A DNA stretch of 64,000 nucleotides from Flavobacteriales bacterium (GCA_021739625.1 JAIPBJ010000001.1:24570-88569), one strand, 5' to 3'; numbered from the stretch's first letter, positions 53,925 to 62,567 are shown. The notes: generated from the letters alone by a model not told the origin. Numbers and translations: made by a program.

Positions 53925-54754
53925 TGATGGACTTCATTCCCCAATGGTTTCTCGCCCTCTCGCCTGTGATGCAGGCCCTCGTGGCCACCACTGGCACCTG
54001 GCTGCTCACTGCGGCAGGTGCCTCCCTCATCTTCTTTGTCAAGACACTGAACCGTCAATTGCTGGACGGTATGCTCGGTTTTACGGGCGGTGTGATGGTG
54101 GCGGCCAGTTTCTGGTCGCTGCTCGCCCCGGCCATCGCCATCAGCGAGCAGACCAGCCCGAATGTCCCAAACTGGTTGCCGGCCGCTCTGGGTTTCATGG
54201 GCGGGGCGCTGTTCCTGTACTCGTTGGACAAGGTGCTTCCTCACCTTCACATCAATTTTCCGATAGAGAAGAAGGAAGGGGTGGAGACCAATCTCAAGAG
54301 TCCGCTGTTGCTGGTGTTGGCCATCACGCTGCACAACATTCCTGAAGGACTGGCCGTTGGGGTGGCCTTTGGGGCCGTGGCCCATGGGGTGGAAGGTGCC
54401 ACTATCGGTTCGGCCATCGCACTGGCCATTGGCATAGGGCTTCAGAATTTCCCAGAGGGTCTGGCCGTGGCCGCACCCATGCGCAGACTGGGGGTAAGCC
54501 GGTTCAAGAGTTTCTGGTATGGGCAGTTGTCGGCCATCGTGGAACCCTTGGCGGGGGTCATAGGGGCTGCGGCCGTCATCTATGCGTTGCCTGTTCTGCC
54601 TTATGCGCTTGCATTTGCAGCCGGTGCCATGATCTATGTGGTGATCGAGGAGGTGATACCCGAGACACAGCTGGACAAGTATGCCGATACATCCACCCTG
54701 GGCTTCATTGCGGGCTTCACCATCATGATGATACTTGACGTGTCGCTGGGGTGA
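53924..54754 (+). CDS. ZIP family divalent metal transporter
   Basis: The 276-residue inner-membrane protein has about eight hydrophobic segments and both metal-site helices of the ZIP family: ITLHNIPEGLAVGVAFGA and IGIGLQNFPEGLAVAAPM, with a histidine-containing loop (LPHLHINF) before them. ZIP proteins of the ZupT/GufA type import Zn, Fe or Mn. The ATG overlaps the regulator stop by one base (TGATG), so regulator and transporter are translationally coupled. This strongly suggests that the regulator controls this transporter. Confidence 0.93.
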   Translation: MMDFIPQWFLALSPVMQALVATTGTWLLTAAGASLIFFVKTLNRQLLDGMLGFTGGVMVAASFWSLLAPAIAISEQTSPNVPNWLPAALGFMGGALFLYSLDKVLPHLHINFPIEKKEGVETNLKSPLLLVLAITLHNIPEGLAVGVAFGAVAHGVEGATIGSAIALAIGIGLQNFPEGLAVAAPMRRLGVSRFKSFWYGQLSAIVEPLAGVIGAAAVIYALPVLPYALAFAAGAMIYVVIEEVIPETQLDKYADTSTLGFIAGFTIMMILDVSLG

Positions 54755-54810
54755 TGGGTTGGGATGTGGTGTTTGTCAGCAAAAGCCTCAATTGCCAACA
54801 GAGGCCGAAC

Positions 54811-54818
54811 TACTTTCG
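54811..54818 (+). promoter_or_regulatory. -7-like element (TACTTTCG) for ppa
   Basis: TACTTTCG, one base from consensus, ends 20 nt before the ppa ATG. Confidence 0.45.
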
Positions 54819-54838
54819 CGGCCTCAGAACCGACCGAC

Positions 54839-55390
54839 ATGCAAAAGCACCGCAAGTTCAACCCCTGGCATGATGTTTCTCCCGGTGACAAGATGCCGCA
54901 GTTCGTCAATGGCATCATCGAGATTCCCCGTGGAAGCCGGGCCAAATATGAGCTGGACAAGGACAGCGGCCTGCTGAAGCTGGACCGGGTGCTCTACTCA
55001 TCGGTGTATTACCCTGCCAACTATGGTTTCATTCCGCGCAGCTACTGCGATGACCACGATCCGTTGGACATTCTCGTGCTGTCGCAGATAGAAGTTGTGC
55101 CTATGTGCATTGTGCCTGCCAAGGTCATCGGAGTGATGCGGATGTTGGACCAGAACGAGGCTGATGACAAACTCATTGCCGTGGCGGCAGGCGACCCCAG
55201 TGTGAGCCACATGAACGACATCAGCGAACTGCCCGACCATTTCCTATCGGAGATGCGCAACTTCTTTGAGGACTACAAGAAGCTGGAGAAAAAGACCGTG
55301 GTGGTTGAGGATTTCCTCGGCCGCGAGCTGGCCTGGGACATCCTCAATGACAGCCTTCGGATGTACGAGGAGCATTTCAAGGGGATTTAG
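54839..55390 (+). CDS. ppa: Inorganic pyrophosphatase (family I)
   Basis: Ppa hydrolyses pyrophosphate to drive biosynthetic reactions in the cytoplasm. The 183-residue protein has the family I active-site segments: [37 protein letters not shown] (the metal-binding Asp cluster) and [15 protein letters not shown] 54839 aligns with the family N-terminus; the frame upstream to 54764 lies before the promoter motif. It is independent of both the metal-uptake operon before it and the oxidase operon after it. Confidence 0.95.
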   Translation: MQKHRKFNPWHDVSPGDKMPQFVNGIIEIPRGSRAKYELDKDSGLLKLDRVLYSSVYYPANYGFIPRSYCDDHDPLDILVLSQIEVVPMCIVPAKVIGVMRMLDQNEADDKLIAVAAGDPSVSHMNDISELPDHFLSEMRNFFEDYKKLEKKTVVVEDFLGRELAWDILNDSLRMYEEHFKGI

Positions 55391-55518
55391 GACAGGAAAT
55401 GGCTCAGCGGAGCCCGGTCGGTCCTCTGCGCCACTTCGCTGATGACTTCCATCACTTCGCTGGTGAGCTGCGGGCCCCAGCAGAGCGTTGACATCAAGCA
55501 GCGAATGTTCTCCGCCTC

Positions 55519-55581
55519 GCGGCAGAAATCGTGCGCCATGCGGCAGAAGCCCCGCGCCATCCCGCAGAAGCCCCGCGCCTC
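55519..55581. repeat. 21-bp tandem repeat, three copies
   Basis: Units at 55519-55539, 55540-55560 and 55561-55581 share the core GCAGAAGCCCCGCGCC with a few substitutions. Confidence 0.75.
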
Positions 55582-55660
55582 CGCCAGCCCTTTGCTGGCA
55601 AGGGTTTCAGATAATCTGGCGAACGCATGATCTCTGCGGGCCGAAAACGGGTTTTGGCGA

Positions 55661-55678
55661 AACTGACAACAATCAGTT
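55661..55678. promoter_or_regulatory. FNR/CRP-like palindrome AACTGA-N6-TCAGTT upstream of ccoS
   Basis: A perfect 6-bp inverted repeat; its core CTGAC-N4-ATCAG differs from the E. coli FNR consensus TTGAT-N4-ATCAA mainly at the outer bases. The centre is about 65 bp before the predicted start (motif TTCCTTTG at 55721-55728), the usual class I activator position. It is a good candidate for oxygen control of the cbb3 operon. Confidence 0.55.
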
Positions 55679-55720
55679 CTGCTGCTGACCACTCTCAGAC
55701 CTGTTCGGAATTCGGCCCGA

Positions 55721-55728
55721 TTCCTTTG
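55721..55728 (+). promoter_or_regulatory. -7-like element (TTCCTTTG) of the cbb3 operon
   Basis: TTCCTTTG deviates from TAnnTTTG at one base, as expected for an activator-dependent promoter. It ends 22 nt before the ccoS ATG. Confidence 0.4.
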
Positions 55729-55750
55729 GCCTCGGAAATCCCCGATCCCG

Positions 55751-56023
55751 ATGAGCGTCATCATCATCCTCATTTCAATCAGTCTGGTATTCGCCTTAGG
55801 TTTTCTCATGGCCTTCATCTGGGCCATGAACGACCGCCAGTTCGAGGATGACCACACCCCTGCGGTGCGGATGCTCTTTGATTCGTTGCCCTCGAAGGGG
55901 AAGCCGGAGACCGGAGATCGGAAATCAGAAAAATCAGAAGAGGCTCCCATCTCATCTGCAGCCCCTTGCCTCAATCCGCTGACTGCTAAAGACCAGCAGC
56001 GAACAGCGAACAGCTTTTCATAA
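55751..56023 (+). CDS. ccoS: cbb3 oxidase maturation protein CcoS
   Basis: The 90-residue protein has the CcoS signature: a short N-terminus, one membrane helix (IIILISISLVFALGFLMAFI), then WAMNDRQFEDDHTPAVRML. CcoS is needed to insert cofactors (heme, copper) into cbb3-type oxidase. The last 40 residues (from about SKGKPETGDRKSEK) are low-complexity and continue into the degenerate repeat-like spacer, so the gene may have lost its original stop codon. It lies 30 bp before the ccoNO gene. Confidence 0.88.
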   Translation: MSVIIILISISLVFALGFLMAFIWAMNDRQFEDDHTPAVRMLFDSLPSKGKPETGDRKSEKSEEAPISSAAPCLNPLTAKDQQRTANSFS

Positions 56024-56053
56024 CCAGTCACTCATCACTCATCACGATCAAAC

Positions 56054-58156
56054 ATGAAGGAGCAATTCAATTACGACAACGGCATCGTCCGCAAGTTCGC
56101 CATCGCCACCATGGTGTGGGGTGCGGTGGGCATGTTGGTGGGACTCATTGCCGCGTTGCAGATGGTGTCGCCCGTTTTCAACTTCCTCACGGATTTCCTG
56201 ACATTCGGAAGGATCAGACCGCTGCACACCAATGCGGTGATCTTCGCATTTGTAGGCAATGGCATCTTCATGGGGGTTCACTACTCGCTGCAGCGGCTGT
56301 TGAAGACCCGGATGTGGAGCGACCTGCTCAGTAACATCAATTTCTGGGGATGGCAGCTCATCATTCTCTCTGCGGTGCTCACGCTGCCTTTCGGCTTCAC
56401 CTCGGGCAAGGAATATGCCGAGCTGGCCTTGCCCATCGACATTGCGATAGCGCTGATCTGGGTGGTGTGGGGTGTCAACATGTTCATGACCATTTTCAAC
56501 CGTAGGGAACGCCATCTGTATGTGGCCATCTGGTTCTTCATCGGAACGTTCGTCACGGTGGCCATGCTGCACATTGTGAACTCGTTCGCCATGCCATTCT
56601 CCTTCCTTCACAGCTACTCATGGTATGCTGGCGTGCAGGATGCCTTGGTGCAATGGTGGTATGGCCACAATGCGGTGGCGTTCTTCCTCACAACGCCCTA
56701 TTTGGGACTGATGTACTATTTCATCCCCAAGGCGGCCAACCGTCCGGTGTATTCCTATCGGCTGTCCATTATCCACTTCTGGGCATTGCTGTTCATCTAT
56801 ATCTGGGCCGGGCCTCACCACTTGCTCTACACCGCGCTCCCCGACTGGGCTCAGGCACTGGGAACCGCGTTCAGTGTCATGCTCATCGCTCCATCTTGGG
56901 GCGGTATGCTCAATGGACTGCTCACCTTGCGTGGTGCATGGGACAGGGTGCGCGAGGATGCCGTGCTCAAGTTCATGGTGGTGGCCGTAACGGCCTACGG
57001 TATGGCAACTTTTGAAGGCCCCATGCTTTCGCTCAAGAACGTAAATGCCCTGAGCCACTATACCGACTGGACAGTGGCCCACGTACACATCGGTGCGCTG
57101 GGATGGAACGGCTTCCTCACCTTCGGCATGCTCTACTGGCTGTTCCCAAGAATGTGGAACACCAAGCTGTTCTCCACCAAACTGGCCAATACGCACTTCT
57201 GGTTGGGCACATTGGGCATATTGTTCTATGCACTGCCTATGTACTGGGCAGGGTTCACCCAGAGTCTGATGTGGAAGGAGTTCACTGCCGAAGGTTTCTT
57301 GGCCTATCCGAACTTCTTGGAAACAGTGACCCAGCTGAAACCGCTTTATGCTTTACGCGCCTTTGGCGGTGCCATCTACCTTACCGGTGTGATCATCATG
57401 ATCTACAACCTCATCAAGACCGCCAAAAGCGGTGTGTTTGAGGCCAATGAGCCGGCCGAGGCACCTGCACTGGAGAAGAACGTGAGCATCAAAGGCGAGA
57501 CATGGCACCGTGCCTTGGAGCGCAGACCCGTTCAGATGCTGGTCTTCAGTCTCGTTGCAGTGAGCATCGGTGGCATCATCGAGATCATCCCTACATTCCT
57601 CATACAGAGCAATGTGCCCACTATCGCAGCGGTGCAACCATATACCCCGCTTGAACTGGAGGGTCGCGATATCTATATAAAGGAAGGGTGCAACAACTGC
57701 CACTCGCAGATGGTCCGTCCGTTCCGCTCAGAGACCGAACGCTATGGAGAATACAGCAAGGCGGGTGAGTTCGTCTATGACCACCCGCACCTGTGGGGCT
57801 CCAAACGCACAGGTCCCGATCTGCACCGTATAGGTGGCAAGTATGGCGACAGTTGGCACTATAACCACATGTACGACCCAGGCAGCATCTCTCCCGGCAC
57901 CATCATGCCAAGCTATCCGTGGCTCATCGAGAGGACTGTGGACAGCAGCGTGACACCCAAGAAGATAAATGCCATGCGCACGTTGGGTGTGCCATATTCC
58001 GAGAATTATGAGAATCAGGCGGTGGCCGACATGCAGACACAGGCCAATGCCATTGCCGCCAACCTGAGGAAAGAAGGCATCGAGGTGCTTCCTGAGACCG
58101 AGATAGTGGCACTCATAGCCTACCTCCAACGCTTGGGAACGGACATTAAGAAATAA
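56054..58156 (+). CDS. ccoNO: Cytochrome cbb3 oxidase, fused subunits I and II (CcoN-CcoO)
   Basis: The 700-residue fusion reduces oxygen at high affinity in the inner membrane. The CcoN part (about 1-470) has about 12 helices and the metal ligands in RPLHTNAVIF (heme), QWWYGHNAVAFF (CuB His), WAGPHHLLYTALPDW (CuB His pair) and VAHVHIGALGWNG (heme His pair). The CcoO part (about 480-700) begins with a membrane anchor and has one heme c site, CNNCHSQMVRPF, near residue 545. Fusion of these subunits is usual in Bacteroidota. The gene heads the structural part of the operon. Confidence 0.97.
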   Translation: MKEQFNYDNGIVRKFAIATMVWGAVGMLVGLIAALQMVSPVFNFLTDFLTFGRIRPLHTNAVIFAFVGNGIFMGVHYSLQRLLKTRMWSDLLSNINFWGWQLIILSAVLTLPFGFTSGKEYAELALPIDIAIALIWVVWGVNMFMTIFNRRERHLYVAIWFFIGTFVTVAMLHIVNSFAMPFSFLHSYSWYAGVQDALVQWWYGHNAVAFFLTTPYLGLMYYFIPKAANRPVYSYRLSIIHFWALLFIYIWAGPHHLLYTALPDWAQALGTAFSVMLIAPSWGGMLNGLLTLRGAWDRVREDAVLKFMVVAVTAYGMATFEGPMLSLKNVNALSHYTDWTVAHVHIGALGWNGFLTFGMLYWLFPRMWNTKLFSTKLANTHFWLGTLGILFYALPMYWAGFTQSLMWKEFTAEGFLAYPNFLETVTQLKPLYALRAFGGAIYLTGVIIMIYNLIKTAKSGVFEANEPAEAPALEKNVSIKGETWHRALERRPVQMLVFSLVAVSIGGIIEIIPTFLIQSNVPTIAAVQPYTPLELEGRDIYIKEGCNNCHSQMVRPFRSETERYGEYSKAGEFVYDHPHLWGSKRTGPDLHRIGGKYGDSWHYNHMYDPGSISPGTIMPSYPWLIERTVDSSVTPKKINAMRTLGVPYSENYENQAVADMQTQANAIAANLRKEGIEVLPETEIVALIAYLQRLGTDIKK

Positions 58157-58279
58157 GCGAATCAGCGAATCAGGTTTTCAGCAAATCAGCGAAAGGCGAA
58201 CAGCGAATAGCGAAAGGCGAGAAAGCCCCATCACCAAATCAGCCAATAGGTAACAGCTAAAGGCTTAAAGCTTAAAAAG

Positions 58280-58471
58280 ATGCTCAAATTCATAAAACAC
58301 CATCTGGAGACCATAGCAGGGATAGAGATCTATCCACTGCTCTCCTTCATCATCTTCTTCACCCTGTTCGTAAGTGTGCTGGTTTACGTTGTTTGGCAGC
58401 GCAGAGCTCATTTCGACCACATGGGAATGCTCCCGCTGGAGGATGGAAAAATCTTGGACCCGAAAAACTGA
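58280..58471 (+). CDS. ccoQ: Cytochrome cbb3 oxidase small subunit CcoQ
   Basis: The 63-residue protein has one membrane helix (SFIIFFTLFVSVLVYVVW) followed by a polar tail (MGMLPLEDG), as in CcoQ, which stabilises the oxidase complex. It lies between ccoNO and ccoP, 6 bp before ccoP. The 123 bp before it consist of degenerate AGCGAA/AATCAG-type repeats. Confidence 0.85.
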   Translation: MLKFIKHHLETIAGIEIYPLLSFIIFFTLFVSVLVYVVWQRRAHFDHMGMLPLEDGKILDPKN

Positions 58472-58477
58472 CCGACA

Positions 58478-59680
58478 ATGAAAAGTAACATGAAACAACG
58501 GATAGCAGCCTTCATGCTCATGCTTATGGCTTCGCCCATGGCCTTGCTGGCACAGGAGAAGGATCCCACTCCACCTTGGAAGAACGTTGTGTCAGCGGAC
58601 GACACCTTTGTGTTCTATGTCCTTGCAGGGCTGGCCCTGTTGCTGTTCGCACTGATCTGGACCGTAGCGGGCGTCACCAAAGGACTTACCTCTGACAGCG
58701 GTATCTGGAAGAGCCGTTGGAATGCCACGGCAATAGCAGCCTTGGTGGCCATTGGCAGTTCCTTGGCACTTCCTTCGACCGTGATGGCCGCAGGCGGAGC
58801 AACTGCTGCACCACTATTCGCGATGAGTGACGGACTGTTCTGGACCATGATCGCGGTGAACGGTTTCCTCGCATTCATTCTGTTCATGATGCTGTACAAT
58901 CTGAGCAAACTCATCAGGTCGCTGCGTGGCAGCACAGAGCAGAAGGAGCTGACCTTGTTGGAGAAGTTGAGTAAGTCCCTCACCGCGTCAGTGCCTATTG
59001 AGCGCGAGGCCGATGTGATGACCGACCACAGCTATGACGGCATCCGCGAGCTTGACAACCGCCTTCCACCCTGGTGGGTCTATATGTTCTATGCGACCAT
59101 CATCTTTGGAGGCATCTATCTCTATCACTTCCAAGTGAATCCCATACCGGGTCTCGACAAATTGATTCTGCTCGGCCCTGTTGAAAAGGGCACCCAGATC
59201 GATCAGTATGAACTGGCCATGGCCGAAGGTGAGGCTGCGAAGGCCGCATTTCAAGAGAAATCGGGCGGTGCGGTGAATGAGACCAACGTGACCCTGCTGA
59301 CCGATGCTGCAAGCCTTGCCAAAGGACAGGAGACCTTTGTAAGCCTTTGTCAGGCCTGCCATACCGCCAACGCGGCCGGTGCTCCCAATTCTGTCGGACC
59401 CAATCTGACAGACGAGTACTGGATTCACGGTGGTGGCATCCAGAACATTTTCAAGACCATCAAATACGGTGTCCCGGCAAAAGGCATGATCTCGTGGGAA
59501 GCTCAGTTGAGCCCGGTACAGATGCAGCAGGTGGGCAGTTGGATCTGGTCGCTTCAGGGCACCACGGTGGTAGGAGGCAAGGATCCACAGGGCGACAAAT
59601 GGTCCGAGTTGGGTACAGCAGCCCCCGTGGACAGCTCTGCAACAGCATCCGGAAACACGGATGTTGTTGTCGGGAATTGA
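58478..59680 (+). CDS. ccoP: Cytochrome cbb3 oxidase subunit III CcoP (mono-heme)
   Basis: The 400-residue protein has a signal-like first helix, further hydrophobic segments to about residue 150, and PPWWVYMFYATIIFGGIYLYH, the CcoP family segment. One heme c site, CQACHTANAAG, is near residue 291, with a probable methionine ligand in AKGMISWEAQ. Proteobacterial CcoP has two hemes; one is usual in Bacteroidota. It passes electrons to the CcoNO core. The last 30 residues are low-complexity. Confidence 0.93.
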   Translation: MKSNMKQRIAAFMLMLMASPMALLAQEKDPTPPWKNVVSADDTFVFYVLAGLALLLFALIWTVAGVTKGLTSDSGIWKSRWNATAIAALVAIGSSLALPSTVMAAGGATAAPLFAMSDGLFWTMIAVNGFLAFILFMMLYNLSKLIRSLRGSTEQKELTLLEKLSKSLTASVPIEREADVMTDHSYDGIRELDNRLPPWWVYMFYATIIFGGIYLYHFQVNPIPGLDKLILLGPVEKGTQIDQYELAMAEGEAAKAAFQEKSGGAVNETNVTLLTDAASLAKGQETFVSLCQACHTANAAGAPNSVGPNLTDEYWIHGGGIQNIFKTIKYGVPAKGMISWEAQLSPVQMQQVGSWIWSLQGTTVVGGKDPQGDKWSELGTAAPVDSSATASGNTDVVVGN

Positions 59681-59713
59681 TCTTCAGTTCAGAACCCCCC
59701 AATTCATATCATC

Positions 59714-61219
59714 GTGAGCAATGAATCAGATAGTTCTTCCAGTTCTGACCCTTCCATAACGTCAAGTGGAGAGGCGGCATTCCGTGACCGCCTCTCCACT
59801 TTGGACGCCAAAGGGTCACGTAAATGGATCTATCCCAAGAAGATTTTCGGGAAGTATTTCAACGCAAGGACATGGCTCAGCTATGTCCTTCTCGTGTTGA
59901 TGTTCACAGGCCCGTTCCTACGCATCGGGGGCGAACCAGTGCTGATGTTCAACATCCTCGAAAGGAAGTTCATCATATTCGGCAAGATCTTCTGGCCACA
60001 GGATTTCTACCTCTTCGGTCTGGCCACAGTGACGCTCATCGTTTTCGTCATCCTGTTCACCGTGGTTTTCGGGAGGCTGTTCTGCGGCTGGGTCTGCCCG
60101 CAGACCATCTTCATGGAAATGCTCTTCCGCAGGATCGAGTACTGGATTGAGGGCGACTGGAAACATCAGCAGAAGCTCGATTCGCAGAAATGGGACTGGG
60201 AGAAGATCCGCAAAAAGGGGCTGAAACACTTCCTGTTCTTCGGAATCTCGTTCATTATTGCCAACACATTCCTGGCCTATATCATTGGAAGCGATCAATT
60301 GATTGACATTATCACCTCACCGCCTACGGAACACATGGCAGGTCTAGTGGCCATTCTGGTGTTCACGTATGTTTTCTATGGAGTGTTTGCCAAGATGCGC
60401 GAGCAGGTATGCACCAATATCTGTCCTTATGGCCGCCTGCAAGGTGTGCTTCTCGACCGCAATTCGATGATCGTGGCCTACGACCACAAGCGTGGCGAGG
60501 GCCGTTCCATGTGGCGCAACAAGGAGGATAGACGGGCAGCCGGCAAAGGCGACTGCATCGACTGTCATCAGTGTGTGGACGTGTGCCCTACCGGCATTGA
60601 CATCAGGAACGGTACGCAACTGGAATGTATCAACTGCACCGCCTGCATGGATGCCTGCGACCACGTGATGACCAAGGTGGGATTGCCCACTGCCCTCATT
60701 GGCTACAAGAGCGAGGAGAGCATCAACACCGGAGTGCGGTTCAGATACACGGCAAGAATGATCGCCTACACGGTGGTGCTCACCATACTTGTCGGGGTGA
60801 TGACCGCACTGATCGTCACCCGGGCCGATGTCGGTGCCACGTTGCTGCGCACCCCGGGAATGATTTTTCAAGAGCATGACGGTCAGGTGAGCAATCTCTA
60901 CAACTACAAGATCATCAACAAGACAGGTGTGGAAATGCAGCTTGAACTGCGCCTTCTGCAATCTGAAGGAACCCTGCGCCTGATCGGTGAACTGCCCGCC
61001 ACCCCGCCAGCAGGTGTGACCGAGGGAGCCCTGTTCATCGATATTCCACGCAGTGCGGTGCAGGACCGCAACACCAAGGTCACCATCGGCATTTACTCCG
61101 AAGGCAAATTGGTGAGAAAGATGAGGTCAAGTTTCATAGGACCCATACCCGGAACTCACATCAAGGAAGGACATGATAGTGATGAAGAGGGTGAACCTGA
61201 ATCTTCAGATAAGGATTAG
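59714..61219 (+). CDS. ccoG: cbb3 oxidase accessory protein CcoG (FixG), iron-sulfur
   Basis: The 501-residue membrane ferredoxin-like protein has cysteine motifs FCGWVCPQTIFMEM and CTNICPYGRLQ and two 4Fe-4S sites, CIDCHQCVDVCPTG and CINCTACMDACDHV. Membrane segments flank these, and the C-terminal part is an Ig-like periplasmic domain. CcoG acts as a cupric reductase that supplies Cu(I) during cbb3 assembly. The start is GTG at 59714, placed 33 bp after ccoP; no better ATG exists before the conserved region. Confidence 0.95.
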   Translation: MSNESDSSSSSDPSITSSGEAAFRDRLSTLDAKGSRKWIYPKKIFGKYFNARTWLSYVLLVLMFTGPFLRIGGEPVLMFNILERKFIIFGKIFWPQDFYLFGLATVTLIVFVILFTVVFGRLFCGWVCPQTIFMEMLFRRIEYWIEGDWKHQQKLDSQKWDWEKIRKKGLKHFLFFGISFIIANTFLAYIIGSDQLIDIITSPPTEHMAGLVAILVFTYVFYGVFAKMREQVCTNICPYGRLQGVLLDRNSMIVAYDHKRGEGRSMWRNKEDRRAAGKGDCIDCHQCVDVCPTGIDIRNGTQLECINCTACMDACDHVMTKVGLPTALIGYKSEESINTGVRFRYTARMIAYTVVLTILVGVMTALIVTRADVGATLLRTPGMIFQEHDGQVSNLYNYKIINKTGVEMQLELRLLQSEGTLRLIGELPATPPAGVTEGALFIDIPRSAVQDRNTKVTIGIYSEGKLVRKMRSSFIGPIPGTHIKEGHDSDEEGEPESSDKD

Positions 61220-61222
61220 ACC

Positions 61223-61708
61223 ATGGGAAACATGAATTCGAAACAGGAGAAGGAGACTTCCAGACCAGAAGGCAATCTGTTCGGACTGAACTGGGGCCAC
61301 CGCATCGCGCTCGCATACATCGGTTTCGTACTCTTCATGATAGGGCTGGTTGTAATGGCCTTCCAGCAGAAATTCGACCTTGTTGCCGATGATTACTATG
61401 CTCAGGAAATTGCCTATCAGGGCCGCATCGATCAGATGGACAATGCCAAGGCGAAGAACTACACCCTGACAGTAGAGCAGAGCAGCGATGAGGTGACCCT
61501 TCGTTTTCCTACGGCCTCCACCGGAGTCCGTGTGCAGTTCTTCCGTCCATCTGATGAGACCATGGACATCCACCGCACCTCGGAAGAGTCAGTGATGGAA
61601 CTGATATTCCTCAGAAGTGACCTCAGTTCAGGAAAATACCTTGTCAAGGCAGAATGGCAGGCGGATGGAAAGGTGTACTATGAGGAGAAGGCGATTGTAA
61701 TCAATTGA
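61223..61708 (+). CDS. ccoH: cbb3 oxidase accessory protein CcoH (FixH)
   Basis: The 161-residue protein has one N-terminal membrane helix (HRIALAYIGFVLFMIGLVVM) and the FixH hallmark DLVADDYYAQEIAYQGRIDQ, then a periplasmic beta-domain. It assists assembly and stability of the cbb3 complex. It starts 3 bp after the ccoG stop, so it is coupled to it. ATG 61232 is an alternative start. Confidence 0.92.
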   Translation: MGNMNSKQEKETSRPEGNLFGLNWGHRIALAYIGFVLFMIGLVVMAFQQKFDLVADDYYAQEIAYQGRIDQMDNAKAKNYTLTVEQSSDEVTLRFPTASTGVRVQFFRPSDETMDIHRTSEESVMELIFLRSDLSSGKYLVKAEWQADGKVYYEEKAIVIN

Positions 61709-61803
61709 CAATGAACAATCATCAATGCATAATTGAGTTCTCAAGGAACCCTGTCCACCCCCACATTCCCTAATTGCACATTGCTAATTGATAATTGAAC
61801 GAA

Positions 61804-62502
61804 GTGTTTATCCCCGCATTCATCATCGGAGCCCTCGGCAGTTTCCATTGCATCGGCATGTGTGGCCCGATTGCAATGGCCGTGCCTATGGGCAGGAGTG
61901 GTGATTGGAGCGGAATCATCCGTGGTCTGTCCTACAACGTGGGGCGGGTCATTACCTATGCGATGCTCGGTCTGATAGTCGGGTTGGTCGGACAGCGTTT
62001 GGCGCTCGGAGGATACCAGCAGATGCTGTCCATCACCATCGGTGCGATCATTCTACTGGCCGTTTTGATGCCGCGCAGCATCACCAGAAAAATGGATCCT
62101 GCTTCTAAAGTGGCCGTATGGCTGATGAGGGCCAAGTCGGTGTTCGGCACTGCGCTGCGATCAAAGTCACCGCTTGGGCCGTTGGGTCTGGGCCTGCTCA
62201 ATGGACTGCTGCCCTGCGGAATGGTCTATGTCGGAATGGCCGGGGCCTTGGCCGTGGGCAAAGTCATGGAAAGCACGCTGTTCATGGTCGCGTTCGGTCT
62301 GGGCACACTACCGATGATGCTTGCCGTACACATGGCGGGCAACCTCATCTCCATCAATCTCCGCGCCCGCATCCGCAGCCTGTTGCCTTATGCCTTCGCA
62401 GTGATGGGCGCACTGTTCATTCTGCGTGGCATGGGCCTTGGGATTCCTTATGTGAGCCCTTTTATGGGTGCAGTTGTGGAAGTTGGAAAAGAGTGCAGAT
62501 AA
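61804..62502 (+). CDS. TauE/SafE-family (urease accessory UreH-like) membrane protein of the cbb3 operon
   Basis: The 232-residue inner-membrane protein has about six hydrophobic segments and the motifs GALGSFHCIGMCGPIAMAV and LLNGLLPCGMVYVGMAGALA. The conserved Cys pairs (HCIGMCGP, LPCGMVY) are typical of the TauE/SafE-like proteins that accompany cbb3 genes in Bacteroidota and are suspected copper transporters. No ATG is available: GTG 61804 or TTG 61795 must be used. The 95 bp before it are AATTGATAA-type degenerate repeats. Confidence 0.85.
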   Translation: MFIPAFIIGALGSFHCIGMCGPIAMAVPMGRSGDWSGIIRGLSYNVGRVITYAMLGLIVGLVGQRLALGGYQQMLSITIGAIILLAVLMPRSITRKMDPASKVAVWLMRAKSVFGTALRSKSPLGPLGLGLLNGLLPCGMVYVGMAGALAVGKVMESTLFMVAFGLGTLPMMLAVHMAGNLISINLRARIRSLLPYAFAVMGALFILRGMGLGIPYVSPFMGAVVEVGKECR

Positions 62503-62567
62503 ATGATCATATATCCGATTGTAGAACCTATAAATGAACGAATAGGCCGATTCGGCAGCATGCGAAC

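Larger units (their letters stand above)
55391..55750. other. Spacer before the cbb3 operon: 21-bp repeats and regulatory sites, no gene
   Basis: The 360 bp after ppa contain three 21-bp tandem units (55519-55581, GCGGCAGAAGCCCCGCGCCAT type), the FNR-like palindrome at 55661-55678 and a -7-like element at 55721-55728. A minus-strand frame (55387-56031) crosses the region but runs through ccoS and the repeats and has no recognisable domain. I see no gene here. The copper ATPase gene ccoI, often found next to ccoS, is absent. Confidence 0.6.

Noticed and set aside
55387..56031. 214-residue minus-strand ORF over ccoS and the spacer
   Set aside because: It runs antisense through the well-supported ccoS gene and the 21-bp repeats; no domain recognised.
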